64,000 nucleotides of DNA from Martinezella lusitana. Its GTDB lineage: Bacteria; Pseudomonadota; Alphaproteobacteria; Rhizobiales; Rhizobiaceae. The stretch covers positions 310,001-374,000 of the forward strand of contig NZ_JAFEVL010000010.1 in the NCBI RefSeq assembly GCF_016901135.1, in the 5' to 3' direction. Shown piece after piece: positions 1 through 8,336 of this stretch. The notes below the pieces were generated by a model. That model had not been told where the DNA came from. It was given only the letters and a program-made list of their open reading frames with translations, and ran no database searches. Within the stretch, counting starts at the first letter, position 1, and the number at the start of each line of letters is the position of its first letter. The position numbers were made by a program, and so were the translations under genes.

Positions 1-121
1 TCATGGTCGTGCTGTCCTGCAGCGATTGCGGCGGGCTTCTAGCCCCGCCGCATCTGAAAGTCAACTGCATCTTAACGGACTGTTAGGAGATCCGCAGTCT
101 GTGGTTGAATGCCGACAACGG

Positions 122-1681
122 TCAGAAGCTGGCGACTTTTGCGATGGCGCGCTTCTCCCGCCGCCGCTGCACAGACGAAGGGATGTTCATTGCCTCGCGG
201 TATTTTGCAACCGTACGGCGAGCCAACTCGATGCCGCCCTTCTTCAGCGTATCGACGATATCATCATCGGACAGAACCGCCTCGGAGCTCTCACTCGAGA
301 TCAGCAGGCGGATTTTGTGACGCACCGCTTCGGCGGAATGGCTATCGCCGCCTTCGACGGCGCTGATCGAAACCGTGAAGAAATATTTGAGCTCGAACAG
401 TCCGCGTGGCGTCAGAATGTATTTGTTCGAGGTCACGCGGCTGACAGTCGATTCATGCATCTTGATGGCGTCTGCCACGGTTTTCAGATTGAGCGGCCGC
501 AGATGGTCGACGCCGTGCACCAGGAAAGCGTCCTGCTGCCGCACGATTTCGCTCGCCACCTTCATGATCGTCTTGGCACGCTGGTCCAGGCTGCGGGTCA
601 GCCAATTGGCATTCTGCAGGCATTCCGACAGAAAGGCGTGGTCCTGGCTGGTTTTGGAGACGCAGGCAAAATAGGATTGGCTCACCAGCACGCGCGGAAG
701 CGTATCGGGGTTGAGCTCCACCAGCCAGCTGCCGTCTGCGGCTGGGCGCACCACGATATCGGGCATGATCGCCTCGGATATGCCGGTCTCGAAGCAGCTG
801 CCGGGTTTCGGGTTGAGCTGGCGGATCTCCGTCATCATGTCGAGCAGGTCTTCCTCGTCGACACCGCAGAGCCGCTTCAGCGTTGCAAAGTCGCGTCGGG
901 CGAGAAGCTCGAGATTCTGGATCAGCCGCTCCATGGCCGGATCGAAGCGATCCCTCTGCCGAAGCTGGATCGCCAGACATTCGCTGAGAGAGCGGGCGAA
1001 GACCCCCGGGGGGTCCAGCTGCTGCAGGATATCCAGCACGCGCTCCACATCCTGAGGGGCGGCGCCGAGACGCTCCGACGTTTCCTTCGGGTCGGCATGC
1101 AGATAACCGGCATCGTCGAGCTGGTCGACAAGGTACTGCGCGATCAGCCGGTCGCCCACGGCCGGAAGCGAAAAGGGGATTTGTTCGTTCAGATGATCGC
1201 GCAGCGACACCTGGCCGGCGACGAAATCGTCAAGATCGTAGCTCTCGCCAGCTTCGCTGCCGGGCATGGATTTCCATTGGCTCAGCAGTTCCGGCACGTC
1301 GGCGCGCTGTGGACTTCCGTCGTCGGGAAAGACGTTGCTGAAATTGGTGTCGAGCTCGTTGTTCAGCCGGTCCGCATTGCCGGTATTGTCGCTCTCGTAC
1401 CAGTCGCTCGCCAGATCACCGGGGTTGCGGTCGAAATCATCGTCGCCGTGGGTTTCCTCCACGGTTTCGAAGCGCTCGTCCTTGGTCTCGCGATCGCCAT
1501 TGCTGCCTATATCCTCGTCATTTGACGCAAATTCAAGCAGCGGATTCTTCTCGACTTCCTGCGCGATAAACTGAGTCAGTTCAAGATGGGTCATCTGCAG
1601 CAACTGGATGGATTGCATCAGTTGCGGTGTCATCACCAGGCTTTGGCTTTGGCGCAGGAAAAGATTGGCCGATAGTGCCAT
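122..1681 (-). CDS. rpoN: RNA polymerase sigma-54 factor RpoN
   Basis: Sigma-54 directs RNA polymerase to -24/-12 promoters that need an AAA+ activator such as NtrC, NifA or DctD. The 519-residue product has the glutamine- and leucine-rich N-terminal activator-interaction region (LMQSIQLLQM, residues about 20-30), an acidic linker, the core-binding domain, and the C-terminal RpoN box ARRTVAKYR near residue 490. Length fits the family. The ATG start reads MALSANLFLRQSQSL, the usual beginning. It lies 195 bp downstream of lptB on the same strand, the common rhizobial lptB-rpoN order; the next gene there is normally the hibernation factor, presumably just beyond the left edge. A sigma-54-like sequence facing the other way lies just upstream (1757-1772). 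Confidence 0.97.
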   Translation of the reverse strand: MALSANLFLRQSQSLVMTPQLMQSIQLLQMTHLELTQFIAQEVEKNPLLEFASNDEDIGSNGDRETKDERFETVEETHGDDDFDRNPGDLASDWYESDNTGNADRLNNELDTNFSNVFPDDGSPQRADVPELLSQWKSMPGSEAGESYDLDDFVAGQVSLRDHLNEQIPFSLPAVGDRLIAQYLVDQLDDAGYLHADPKETSERLGAAPQDVERVLDILQQLDPPGVFARSLSECLAIQLRQRDRFDPAMERLIQNLELLARRDFATLKRLCGVDEEDLLDMMTEIRQLNPKPGSCFETGISEAIMPDIVVRPAADGSWLVELNPDTLPRVLVSQSYFACVSKTSQDHAFLSECLQNANWLTRSLDQRAKTIMKVASEIVRQQDAFLVHGVDHLRPLNLKTVADAIKMHESTVSRVTSNKYILTPRGLFELKYFFTVSISAVEGGDSHSAEAVRHKIRLLISSESSEAVLSDDDIVDTLKKGGIELARRTVAKYREAMNIPSSVQRRREKRAIAKVASF

Positions 1682-1756
1682 GGCGGACGCGGGACTCCCC
1701 TTGATCTCCTCGGGAATTCGCGTTTTCCGTTAATAAAATCTTCGCGAAATCCCAAC

Positions 1757-1772
1757 TGGCCCAAAAATTGCT
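1757..1772 (+). promoter_or_regulatory. sigma-54-like -24/-12 element upstream of rpoN
   Basis: TGGCCCA, four A residues, then TTGCT. The GG and GC dinucleotides are exactly 10 nt apart, as the TGGCACG-N4-TTGCW consensus needs. It points away from rpoN, toward the 3' end of lptB on the antisense strand. It could drive an antisense or small RNA, or act as a sigma-54 holoenzyme roadblock for rpoN autoregulation. Matched by eye only. Confidence 0.4.
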
Positions 1773-1864
1773 TTTTTATTGGATTTGGTCAAGTGGAACT
1801 GTGAAGCGAAGGTAAATTTCCGGAGCGCGCCAGCTTCCAATAATATTGACGTGCACTCCGGTTG

Positions 1865-1891
1865 AATTTCAGCCTGTCAAAGGCTGAAATT
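1865..1891 (-). terminator. Hairpin at the lptB stop codon
   Basis: A perfect 10-bp inverted repeat, AATTTCAGCC and GGCTGAAATT, with a 7-nt loop. It spans the last codons and stop of lptB. No T-run follows on either strand, so intrinsic termination is uncertain; it may stabilise the lpt mRNA 3' end or be the end of an opposing transcript. Confidence 0.4.
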
Positions 1892-2689
1892 GTCGCCGAG
1901 ATACAGCTTTCGTACTTCCGGATTGCTGACGATGTCGTTCGCCCTGCCATGGGTCAGGACTTCACCTGCATGGATGATATAGGCGCGATCGATCAGGCCG
2001 AGCGTTTCACGAACATTGTGGTCGGTGATCAACACGCCGATGCCGCGCGCCGTCAGGTGATGCACGAGGTTCTGGATGTCGGCGACCGAGATCGGGTCGA
2101 CGCCGGCGAAGGGCTCGTCGAGAAGCATGAAAGTCGGGTCGGTTGCCAGTGCGCGCGCTATTTCCAGGCGACGCCGCTCGCCACCCGAAAGTGCTATCGC
2201 CGGCACTGTGCGCAGATTGCGAATGTGGAACTCCTCCAGCAATTCGTCAATCTTGTGCTCCCGCTTCGCCTTGTCCTTTTCGTGGACCTCGAGCACGGCG
2301 CGGATGTTCTCCTCCACCGTCAGGCCACGGAAGATCGAGGCTTCCTGCGGCAGATAGCCGACCCCGAGCCGAGCGCGGCGATACATCGGCATCGAGGTGA
2401 CATTGTTGCCATCGATCTCGATCGTGCCTTCGTCGACCGGCACGAGCCCGGTGATCATGTAGAAACAGGTGGTCTTGCCCGCGCCGTTAGGCCCGAGCAG
2501 GCCGACCGCCTCACCACGCCGCACCACCAGCGAGACGCCGTTGACGACGCGCCGGGTGCGGTAGGTCTTGGTGAGGCCGCGCGCAATCAGGGTACCCTGA
2601 TAACGCGCCTTGTCCGCGGCCGGTACGCCCGATGCCGTGGGGGAAGGCCCGGTCGTGCCGGGCAAGATGGAAGTGGTCGATGTCGTCAC
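1877..2689 (-). CDS. lptB: LPS export ABC transporter ATP-binding protein LptB
   Basis: LptB is the cytoplasmic ATPase that powers lipopolysaccharide extraction from the inner membrane with LptF and LptG. Seen: Walker A GPNGAGKTT, ABC signature LSGGERRRLEIARAL, Walker B MLLDEPFAGVDP and the H-loop (TDHNVRETL). There is no ATG in frame before the Walker A region. I chose GTG at 2689, 11 nt after the lptA stop, giving about 270 residues with a short unstructured N-terminus. A start further upstream would have to overlap lptA. Last gene of lptC-lptA-lptB. Confidence 0.95.
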   Translation of the reverse strand: MTTSTTSILPGTTGPSPTASGVPAADKARYQGTLIARGLTKTYRTRRVVNGVSLVVRRGEAVGLLGPNGAGKTTCFYMITGLVPVDEGTIEIDGNNVTSMPMYRRARLGVGYLPQEASIFRGLTVEENIRAVLEVHEKDKAKREHKIDELLEEFHIRNLRTVPAIALSGGERRRLEIARALATDPTFMLLDEPFAGVDPISVADIQNLVHHLTARGIGVLITDHNVRETLGLIDRAYIIHAGEVLTHGRANDIVSNPEVRKLYLGDNFSL

Positions 2690-2700
2690 GGGGGCCAGTA

Positions 2701-3363
2701 TCAGTTCTTCTTTTGCTGTTGTTGCTGCACTTGCTGCGACTTGGGATCGAGCTGGATCTGGACGCGGCCCCCACAAGCATCCAGCTGCGCTTCGCCCGTC
2801 GCCATGTGCACGGTGAGCTGACAACCGGTGAAAACGTTCGGTCCGTCGGTCAGCACCACCTTCTTGCCCTTGAGGATGGCAAGCTGGTTGGCCATGTCGA
2901 ACGAGCCGTCGTCTGCTGTCGCCGTCTGTGTACCGGAAACGAGGTAGACCTTGTCGGTGACCAGAATGTGGTCGATGTTGGCGTCACCCGATACGAGCGA
3001 CTGGTTCTGCTCCTTGGCCGCCTTGGCGACCGGATTGTCGTCCGCCGGCTTGGCATTGGCATCAGCGGGCTGCTTCTTCTTGTAGAAGACGGTCATCTTC
3101 CCGGCCTGCATCGTCGTGGTCCCCTGGACCACCTTGACGTTGCCGGTGAACACGGCCTGGCTTTCCGCGTCATGGATTTCCAGCTTGTCGCTTTCGATCT
3201 GGATCGGCTGATCCTTGGAAAGCGCAAGCCCCGGCATGTTGCTTGTCGTTGCCTGCGCGCCTGCTTCCGCCGCTGAGAAAAAGGCGAGCGCGCTGAACGC
3301 ACAAAAAAGTCCTGCCTTACGCAGGCCGGAGTTGAAAATTGAATGTGTCCAATCGTTTATCAT
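2701..3363 (-). CDS. lptA: Lipopolysaccharide transport periplasmic protein LptA
   Basis: LptA forms the periplasmic bridge that carries LPS between LptC and the outer-membrane LptD. The 220-residue product has an N-terminal hydrophobic signal segment (AGLFCAFSALAFFSAAEAGA), then an OstA-type beta domain beginning QPIQIESDKLEIHDAESQAVFTGNVKV, the typical LptA opening. The C-terminus is glutamine- and lysine-rich (QQVQQQQQKKN). The start ATG overlaps the lptC stop by 4 nt (ATGA), which supports translational coupling. Family assignment is firm; the role is inferred from homology and context. Confidence 0.92.
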   Translation of the reverse strand: MINDWTHSIFNSGLRKAGLFCAFSALAFFSAAEAGAQATTSNMPGLALSKDQPIQIESDKLEIHDAESQAVFTGNVKVVQGTTTMQAGKMTVFYKKKQPADANAKPADDNPVAKAAKEQNQSLVSGDANIDHILVTDKVYLVSGTQTATADDGSFDMANQLAILKGKKVVLTDGPNVFTGCQLTVHMATGEAQLDACGGRVQIQLDPKSQQVQQQQQKKN

Positions 3364-4046
3364 GAACCGCCCGGCTTCTGTTCGCTAGCTGTGTTGTGGA
3401 GTGCGGACGGTTCGATACGCATTTGAACCTGCCCGTCGAATTCGATTACGCTCCCCTTATCCGTCATCTTGAGCGAACGCGCAACAACCGACATGCCACC
3501 TCGCTGGATTGCAACCTGATCCTGGCTGGACAGGTCGCCTTTCTTCACATCCAGGAAAGCGGTCTTGAATTCGGCGCGCAAGCCGTTGTCCATCTGAACG
3601 ACGAAAGGCTCGGTCAGTTTCAGCGTGTCGGCCTGGCGATCGAAATCGGCGCTCTGGGCCGTCACATGCGCGATCACGTCGGTATTAACAGGCATCGATG
3701 CCTTGATCGTCTTCAGCGTGATCATGTTCGGATTCCTGATATCTTGCAGCGCCTTTTCCGCAAGCAGGGAGTAATTGATGCCGTCCTTGTTGCGGCCGGC
3801 GATGGCGGGACGCTCCATGACGACCTTGCCGTCTTCGATCTTGGCGCCCTCGATCTGGATGTCGGCCGGCAGATAGGCGCGGACGACGGAGACGGCGATG
3901 AAGATGAGCGAGACGATGAAAGCGGCCAAAGGCAGCAGTATCCGCAGCCTCTTCACACGTGCGGAGTGAAAAGTGGCGATTTTATACGCGTTTCGGTCCG
4001 GCGCTGTGTGGATTGCGTGGCCGGAGGTCTCGATCGTATTGAGCAT
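3360..4046 (-). CDS. lptC: LPS export system protein LptC
   Basis: LptC is the bitopic inner-membrane protein that hands LPS from LptBFG to LptA. The 228-residue product has a short cytoplasmic N-terminus, one membrane segment at about residues 33-55 (LRILLPLAAFIVSLIFIAVSVV), then a periplasmic beta-rich LptC domain. It is the first gene of lptC-lptA-lptB and overlaps lptA by 4 nt. Sequence similarity in this family is low, so the call rests on the membrane topology, domain pattern and the two lpt neighbours together. Confidence 0.9.
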   Translation of the reverse strand: MLNTIETSGHAIHTAPDRNAYKIATFHSARVKRLRILLPLAAFIVSLIFIAVSVVRAYLPADIQIEGAKIEDGKVVMERPAIAGRNKDGINYSLLAEKALQDIRNPNMITLKTIKASMPVNTDVIAHVTAQSADFDRQADTLKLTEPFVVQMDNGLRAEFKTAFLDVKKGDLSSQDQVAIQRGGMSVVARSLKMTDKGSVIEFDGQVQMRIEPSALHNTASEQKPGGS

Positions 4047-4372
4047 GCAACAGGTCCGTCTTTTCTGATCCGGAGAACGGCATTCACGTCACGCACAGAC
4101 TGTGCCAAAAGGCCTATCGGATCGTTTCGCATTATTGCAGTGGCTTGCCAATATGGATTTTTTTCTGCAGCCAATGAATTTTGGCAGAAAAATATGCCAT
4201 TTGCTGGTTTCATCCGATCAGGCGATGTCCTATCTGATGAAGCATCGGAGCGCCGTTGCGTCGACGACATCGAAAAACGGGATCGCTCTTTGCTAAGGAT
4301 TGTGCCTGTTTCAAGGTATTATGCATCCGGTTCGTAGCGCATTCGGTTTGTGACAGGGAGAAATAAAGCGTC
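4047..4372. other. Divergent intergenic region between lptC and sppA, with a dyad
   Basis: The 326 bp between divergent lptC and sppA hold no convincing gene. The main structure is an inverted repeat at 4160-4192: TTTTTCTGC and, after a 3-nt bulge, CAA, pairing with TTGGCAGAAAAA around a 6-nt loop (TGAATT). Promoters for both operons should lie here, but I could not place -35/-10 boxes confidently. Confidence 0.5.
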
Positions 4373-5329
4373 ATGGACAGTTCTGCAATTGCGGACCGGC
4401 GACAATTGCGTCGCAAGCTTGGTTTTTGGCGTATTATCGCTGTTTTGCTCCTCGTTGGCCTTGGCTTTGCGCTTTATCGTTTCGTCGCGGGTGACCTGCC
4501 CGACACGCGCGGCCCCCAGGTCGCCCGCGTCACGATTTCCGGGCTCATTCAGGACGATCCCGAACTTCTGGAGCGACTGAAGAAGATCCGCGACAACAAC
4601 CAGGTCAAGGCGTTGATCGTGTCGATCTCGTCGACCGGCGGCACCACCTATGGCGGCGAACGCATCTTCAAGGCGATCCGCGCCGTCTCCGCCAAGAAGC
4701 CCGTTGTCTCAGACATCCGCACCGTTGCGGCGTCCGCGGGCTATATGATCGCCACCGCCGGCGATGATATTGTTGCCGGCGATACCTCGATCACGGGGTC
4801 GATCGGCGTCATTTTCCAGTATCCGCAGGTCAAGGATCTGCTCGACAAGGTCGGCGTTTCGCTCGATGAAATCAAGTCGGCGCCGCTGAAGGCCGAACCG
4901 TCGCCCTTCCACCCGGCCAGCGAAGACGCCAAGAACATGATCCGCAACATGGTCATGGACAGCTACGGCTGGTTCGTCGATCTCGTGGCGGATCGTCGCA
5001 AATTGCCGCGCGAAGAGGTGTTGAAGCTTGCCGACGGCAGCATCTTCACCGGCCGTCAGGCGCTTCAGAACAAGCTCATCGATACGCTTGGCGGCGAAGA
5101 CGAGATCCGCGCCTATCTTGAGACGCGCAAGGTCAACAAGGACCTACCGATCGTCGATTGGAAGGCGGAAGACAAAAGCTCAACCTTCTTTTGGCCGGGG
5201 GCCGCTTCCTGGTTGCTAAATCGGCTCGGTTATGCTGATTTTATGAAGGGAGAAGGCCTCCAGAAAATCATGACCGAGAAGTTGTTTCTTGACGGCCTGC
5301 TTTCTCTTTGGCAGGGTGCAGCCAATTGA
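4373..5329 (+). CDS. sppA: Signal peptide peptidase SppA (S49 family)
   Basis: An S49 serine protease that degrades signal peptides and membrane-retained fragments. The 318-residue product is the short, single-domain form. It has one N-terminal membrane anchor (FWRIIAVLLLVGLGFALYRFV, about residues 19-39), the substrate loop SSTGGTTYGGERI, and the nucleophile region VAASAGYMIATAGD followed by ITGSIGVI. The lysine of the Ser-Lys dyad probably lies in SAPLKAEPSPF. An AAATAAAG-type site precedes the ATG rather than a strong Shine-Dalgarno. ihfB follows after 26 bp. Confidence 0.93.
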   Translation: MDSSAIADRRQLRRKLGFWRIIAVLLLVGLGFALYRFVAGDLPDTRGPQVARVTISGLIQDDPELLERLKKIRDNNQVKALIVSISSTGGTTYGGERIFKAIRAVSAKKPVVSDIRTVAASAGYMIATAGDDIVAGDTSITGSIGVIFQYPQVKDLLDKVGVSLDEIKSAPLKAEPSPFHPASEDAKNMIRNMVMDSYGWFVDLVADRRKLPREEVLKLADGSIFTGRQALQNKLIDTLGGEDEIRAYLETRKVNKDLPIVDWKAEDKSSTFFWPGAASWLLNRLGYADFMKGEGLQKIMTEKLFLDGLLSLWQGAAN

Positions 5330-5355
5330 TAAATCAATGATTTAAGGGGGTAGCC

Positions 5356-5661
5356 GTGATCAAGTCGGAATTGGTGCAGATTGTTGCCGCCCGCAACCCG
5401 CATCTCTATCACCGCGACGTCGAAAATATCGTCAACGCTGTCCTCGACGAGATCACCGATGCGCTTGCTGCGGGAAACCGGGTTGAACTTCGCGGTTTCG
5501 GCGCATTCTCCGTCAAGAACCGACCTTCGCGCTCTGGCCGCAACCCGCGCACGGGCGATACGGTGTTCGTCGAGGAGAAGTGGGTTCCCTTCTTCAAGAC
5601 CGGCAAGGAACTGCGCGAACGCCTGAATCCGGGCGCCGGCGACGAGGAAGACGACAACTAA
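5356..5661 (+). CDS. ihfB: Integration host factor subunit beta
   Basis: IHF-beta pairs with IHF-alpha to bend DNA sharply at specific sites. It assists sigma-54 promoters, recombination and replication. The 101-residue product has the HU/IHF fold with the conserved arm RNPRTGDTV and [10 protein letters not shown]. The acidic C-terminal tail (GDEEDDN) is usual in rhizobia. The start is GTG at 5356, set by a strong AAGGGGG Shine-Dalgarno at about 5344-5350. It follows sppA closely, the standard alphaproteobacterial sppA-ihfB arrangement. Confidence 0.96.
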   Translation: MIKSELVQIVAARNPHLYHRDVENIVNAVLDEITDALAAGNRVELRGFGAFSVKNRPSRSGRNPRTGDTVFVEEKWVPFFKTGKELRERLNPGAGDEEDDN

Positions 5662-5665
5662 TAGC

Positions 5666-5683
5666 CGGCTCAGGCCGTTTTTT
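5666..5683 (+). terminator. Probable terminator after ihfB
   Basis: A short CGGC/GCCG stem with a 4-nt loop is followed directly by six T residues, five bases after the ihfB stop. The stem is only 4 bp, so efficiency is doubtful. Confidence 0.4.
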
Positions 5684-5829
5684 CCCGAAATGCACCCGTG
5701 GACATATCCATTGGACATGATTGTGCCGCGACGCGGTGGCACTTGAACTCGGCCGCGTCTTTCCTATTCTGCGGCTGGCGGCGTCACGCGTGCAATCGCA
5801 CGGATGCGCCTGGACAAAGGAGCTGCGCA

Positions 5830-6162
5830 ATGGCCAAGAAGATCGTCAATCTGTTGATATTGCTGCCGCTCGGCATCATCCTGATTGTATTCTGCGTTGC
5901 TAACCGGCAAACCGTGACGCTCGCGCTCAATCCGTTTCGGCCTGAAGATCAGGTCCTGTCGCTGAACGCACCGCTGTTCGTATTGCTGTTCGCAGCATTG
6001 ATCCTTGGCATGCTCGTCGGCGCTGGGGTGACCTGGTTCAATCAGGGAAAGCACCGCAAGCGCGCCCGCAGCCAGTCGCAGGAGGCGGTGCGCTGGCATG
6101 CCGAGGCCGACAAGCACCGCGCGCGCGCCGAACAGATCGCCGGACAGCTCCCGTCAAAATAA
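5830..6162 (+). CDS. LapA-domain (DUF1049) inner-membrane protein
   Basis: A 110-residue membrane protein of the lipopolysaccharide-assembly-protein-A domain type. Two hydrophobic helices are visible, LLILLPLGIILIVFCVA (about residues 7-23) and LFVLLFAALILGMLVGAGVTWF (about 47-68). They flank the NRQTVTLALNPF segment typical of LapA domains. A basic tail follows (KHRKRARSQ, KHRARAEQ), likely cytoplasmic coiled coil. The ATG at 5830 has AAGGAG 7 nt upstream, which rules out the longer in-frame start. In enterobacteria LapA helps control LpxC turnover; that role here is inference. It overlaps the convergent GNAT gene by 9 bp. Confidence 0.8.
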   Translation: MAKKIVNLLILLPLGIILIVFCVANRQTVTLALNPFRPEDQVLSLNAPLFVLLFAALILGMLVGAGVTWFNQGKHRKRARSQSQEAVRWHAEADKHRARAEQIAGQLPSK

Positions 6163-6612
6163 CCGGCTGTTGCCGAGTCGCATCTCTTTATAATCGCCTT
6201 CCGCCGAGGCGCCGTCGCCGATGATTTCGAAGCCCATTGCCTGATAGAAGGCCATCGCACGCGTATTTTTGACCAGGCATTTCAGTCGGTAGCGGCGGCT
6301 TTTCCAGTCCGGCAGCGCGGTCAGCAGGGCCTTTCCCGCGCCGTGGCCCTGAAAGGCCGGAAGAATGTACAGCATATGGACGAAATCATCCGGCTCCCAG
6401 ATCGCCGCGAAGCCCGCGATCATGCCGTGCCCGTCTTCGCAGACGAACAGGCGCTCGCCCGTTGTATGGACGGCAAAGTCCTCAAGGCTGAAACGACCGG
6501 CATCGACCCAGAGAAATGTTTCCCGGCGCACGCGCAGATAGATCTCGGCAAGACGCGGCATATCCTGCTCGCGCGCCGGCCGGATGGTCCAAGTCTCTGA
6601 TCTCGATATCAT
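6154..6612 (-). CDS. GNAT family N-acetyltransferase
   Basis: A 152-residue GNAT acyltransferase with unknown substrate. Seen: N-terminal TIRPAREQDMPRLAEIYLRVRRETF, the core strand DDFVHMLYILPAFQGHGAGKALL containing the acetyl-CoA pyrophosphate loop (Q-G-H-G-A-G-K), and the C-terminal NTRAMAFYQAMGFEIIGDG, the usual motif B. It is transcribed toward the LapA-domain gene and overlaps its end by 9 bp. No neighbour suggests a substrate. Confidence 0.85.
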   Translation of the reverse strand: MISRSETWTIRPAREQDMPRLAEIYLRVRRETFLWVDAGRFSLEDFAVHTTGERLFVCEDGHGMIAGFAAIWEPDDFVHMLYILPAFQGHGAGKALLTALPDWKSRRYRLKCLVKNTRAMAFYQAMGFEIIGDGASAEGDYKEMRLGNSRLF

Positions 6613-6649
6613 GAGCGAATTATATGGGCGTCAAAAGTGCCAACGGCAA

Positions 6650-7102
6650 TCAGGCGTCGGCCTGACCGTTGATCGCTGCGGTGAAATCGGAAAAAAACTG
6701 TTGCGCGAGCTTCTTGGCGCTGGAATCGACCAGCCGCGAACCAAGCTGGGCGATCTTGCCGCCCACTTGCGCCTTGGCTTCGTATTGCAGGATCGTCTCG
6801 TTGCCATCTTCCTTCAGCACGACATCGGCTCCGCCCTTGGCAAAACCGGCAATGCCACCCTTTCCTTCGCCCGAGATCGTGTAGCTCTCCGGAGCATTGA
6901 TGTTGGAGAGCGTCACGTCGCCGTTGAACGATGCGGAAACCGGGCCGATCTTCAATTTCACCTTTGCGGTCAGTTCGGTCGGCGAAACCCACTCCAGGCT
7001 CTCGCAGCCGGGAATGCACTGCTTGAGGATATCGGCGTCGTTCAGCGCCGCCCATACCGCGTCCCTGGGTGCCGCGATCCGTTCCTCGCCGGTCATGTCC
7101 AT
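6650..7102 (-). CDS. CoxG-like SRPBCC family protein (carbon monoxide dehydrogenase subunit G type)
   Basis: A 150-residue START/SRPBCC-fold protein resembling CoxG. In CO oxidisers CoxG tethers or matures CO dehydrogenase; solitary copies such as this have no settled role. The N-terminus MDMTGEERIAAPRDAVWAALND is characteristic, and the rest follows the ligand-pocket pattern (GKGGIAGFAKGGADVVLKE, AQVGGKIAQLGSRLVDSSAKKLAQQFF). I chose the ATG at 7102 because GGGAGGA stands 6 nt upstream; the longer frame has no such site. No cox genes are nearby. Confidence 0.85.
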   Translation of the reverse strand: MDMTGEERIAAPRDAVWAALNDADILKQCIPGCESLEWVSPTELTAKVKLKIGPVSASFNGDVTLSNINAPESYTISGEGKGGIAGFAKGGADVVLKEDGNETILQYEAKAQVGGKIAQLGSRLVDSSAKKLAQQFFSDFTAAINGQADA

Positions 7103-7214
7103 GCACAGTCCTCCCAATATCACATTTTGTGCATGGATCATCGCAGATCGGAAAGCGCTTTGCCAAGTGGCGGTCAGATGCTATTTGCACGCTCATATCA
7201 ATTTCGAGACAAGC

Positions 7215-8336
7215 ATGGTGAAACAGAAGGAACGCCGGCCCGGTCAGAAAGCTGCGGGCGGCCCTGGCGCAAAGCCCCGCCCGGAGGCTCGCCGTGATGC
7301 GCCCGTCAAGTCAGGCGGCAAAGCTCCGCCATCGCGTGACCGCGGCGAGCGGATTGCCGAACCGCGTATCGCCGCCTCCACGGTTGCGGCGCCTGAGCGT
7401 CCGCTGATCGTGAGAAACGGTGAGCGACCGCCGGAGCGCGTACCGGTCATCCTGGAATCGCTGGGTGCCGGGGATTTCCATCTGATCGACAGCGGCAATG
7501 CGCTGAAGCTCGAGCAATATGGCCCGTATCGCATCGTTCGGCCGGAGGCGCAGGCGCTGTGGCAGCCGTCGCTCGCCTCGCATGTCTGGGACAACGCCGA
7601 TGCCATATTCACCGGTGATACCGACGAGGATGGCATGGGGCGCTGGCGGTTTCCGCGCGAGGCGCTCAGCGAGACCTGGCCGCTGCAGTTGCTCGGCGTC
7701 GATTTTCTCGGCCGCTTCACCGCGTTCCGCCATGTCGGCGTCTTTCCCGAGCAGATCGTTCACTGGGCATGGATGAAGGAACAGGCCGAGGCGGCGAAAC
7801 GGCCGCTGAAGGTCCTGAACCTCTTCGGCTATACCGGCGTTGCTTCTCTGGTCGCCGCTGCGGCCGGCGCGGAGGTGACCCATGTCGACGCCTCCAAGAA
7901 GGCAATCGGCTGGGCACGGGAAAACCAGGCCTTGGGTCGCATGGAGAAGCTGCCGATCCGCTGGATCTGCGAGGATGCGATGAAATTCATCCTGCGCGAG
8001 GAGCGGCGGGGCAACAAATACGACATCATTCTCACCGACCCGCCCAAATTCGGCCGCGGCCCGAATGGCGAAGTGTGGCATCTTTTCGAGCATCTGCCCT
8101 TGATGCTCGATATCTGCCGCGAGATCCTGTCGCCAAAGGCGCTCGGGTTGGTGCTGACGGCCTATTCGATCCGCGCCAGCTTCTATTCGATCCATGAATT
8201 GATGCGCGAGACCATGCGCGGCGCCGGCGGCGTCGTCGAATCCGGCGAGCTGGTCATCCGCGAGGCCGGCCTCGACGGCCGCACGCCGGGCAGGGCGCTT
8301 TCCACCTCTCTCTTCAGCCGCTGGGTGCCGAAATGA
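7215..8336 (+). CDS. Class I SAM-dependent rRNA methyltransferase (RlmI/RlmK-like)
   Basis: A 373-residue SAM-dependent methyltransferase, probably of 23S rRNA cytosine. The first 75 residues are basic and low-complexity (KERRPGQKAAGGPGAK), fitting RNA binding. The catalytic domain carries motif I VLNLFGYTGVASLVAAAAGA, motif II VTHVDASKKAIGWARENQAL, and DPPKFGRGPNGEVW, the DPPxF-type motif. The ATG at 7215 was preferred because the longer frame runs back through the divergent coxG-like gene. The stop overlaps the next RNA methyltransferase by 4 nt, so the two are probably co-translated. Exact rRNA site unknown. Confidence 0.85.
   Translation: MVKQKERRPGQKAAGGPGAKPRPEARRDAPVKSGGKAPPSRDRGERIAEPRIAASTVAAPERPLIVRNGERPPERVPVILESLGAGDFHLIDSGNALKLEQYGPYRIVRPEAQALWQPSLASHVWDNADAIFTGDTDEDGMGRWRFPREALSETWPLQLLGVDFLGRFTAFRHVGVFPEQIVHWAWMKEQAEAAKRPLKVLNLFGYTGVASLVAAAAGAEVTHVDASKKAIGWARENQALGRMEKLPIRWICEDAMKFILREERRGNKYDIILTDPPKFGRGPNGEVWHLFEHLPLMLDICREILSPKALGLVLTAYSIRASFYSIHELMRETMRGAGGVVESGELVIREAGLDGRTPGRALSTSLFSRWVPK

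Noticed and set aside
28..51. GCGGCGGG/CCCGCCGC hairpin downstream of rpoN
   Set aside because: An 8-bp stem exists but there is no T-run on either strand, and the gene beyond the left edge is unseen, so I did not call a terminator.
26..1525. A 499-codon plus-strand frame opposite rpoN
   Set aside because: Antisense shadow of rpoN, whose sigma-54 domains and RpoN box are unambiguous.
6650..7102. Part of a carbon monoxide dehydrogenase operon
   Set aside because: Only the CoxG-like protein is present; no coxSLM or molybdopterin genes are nearby.
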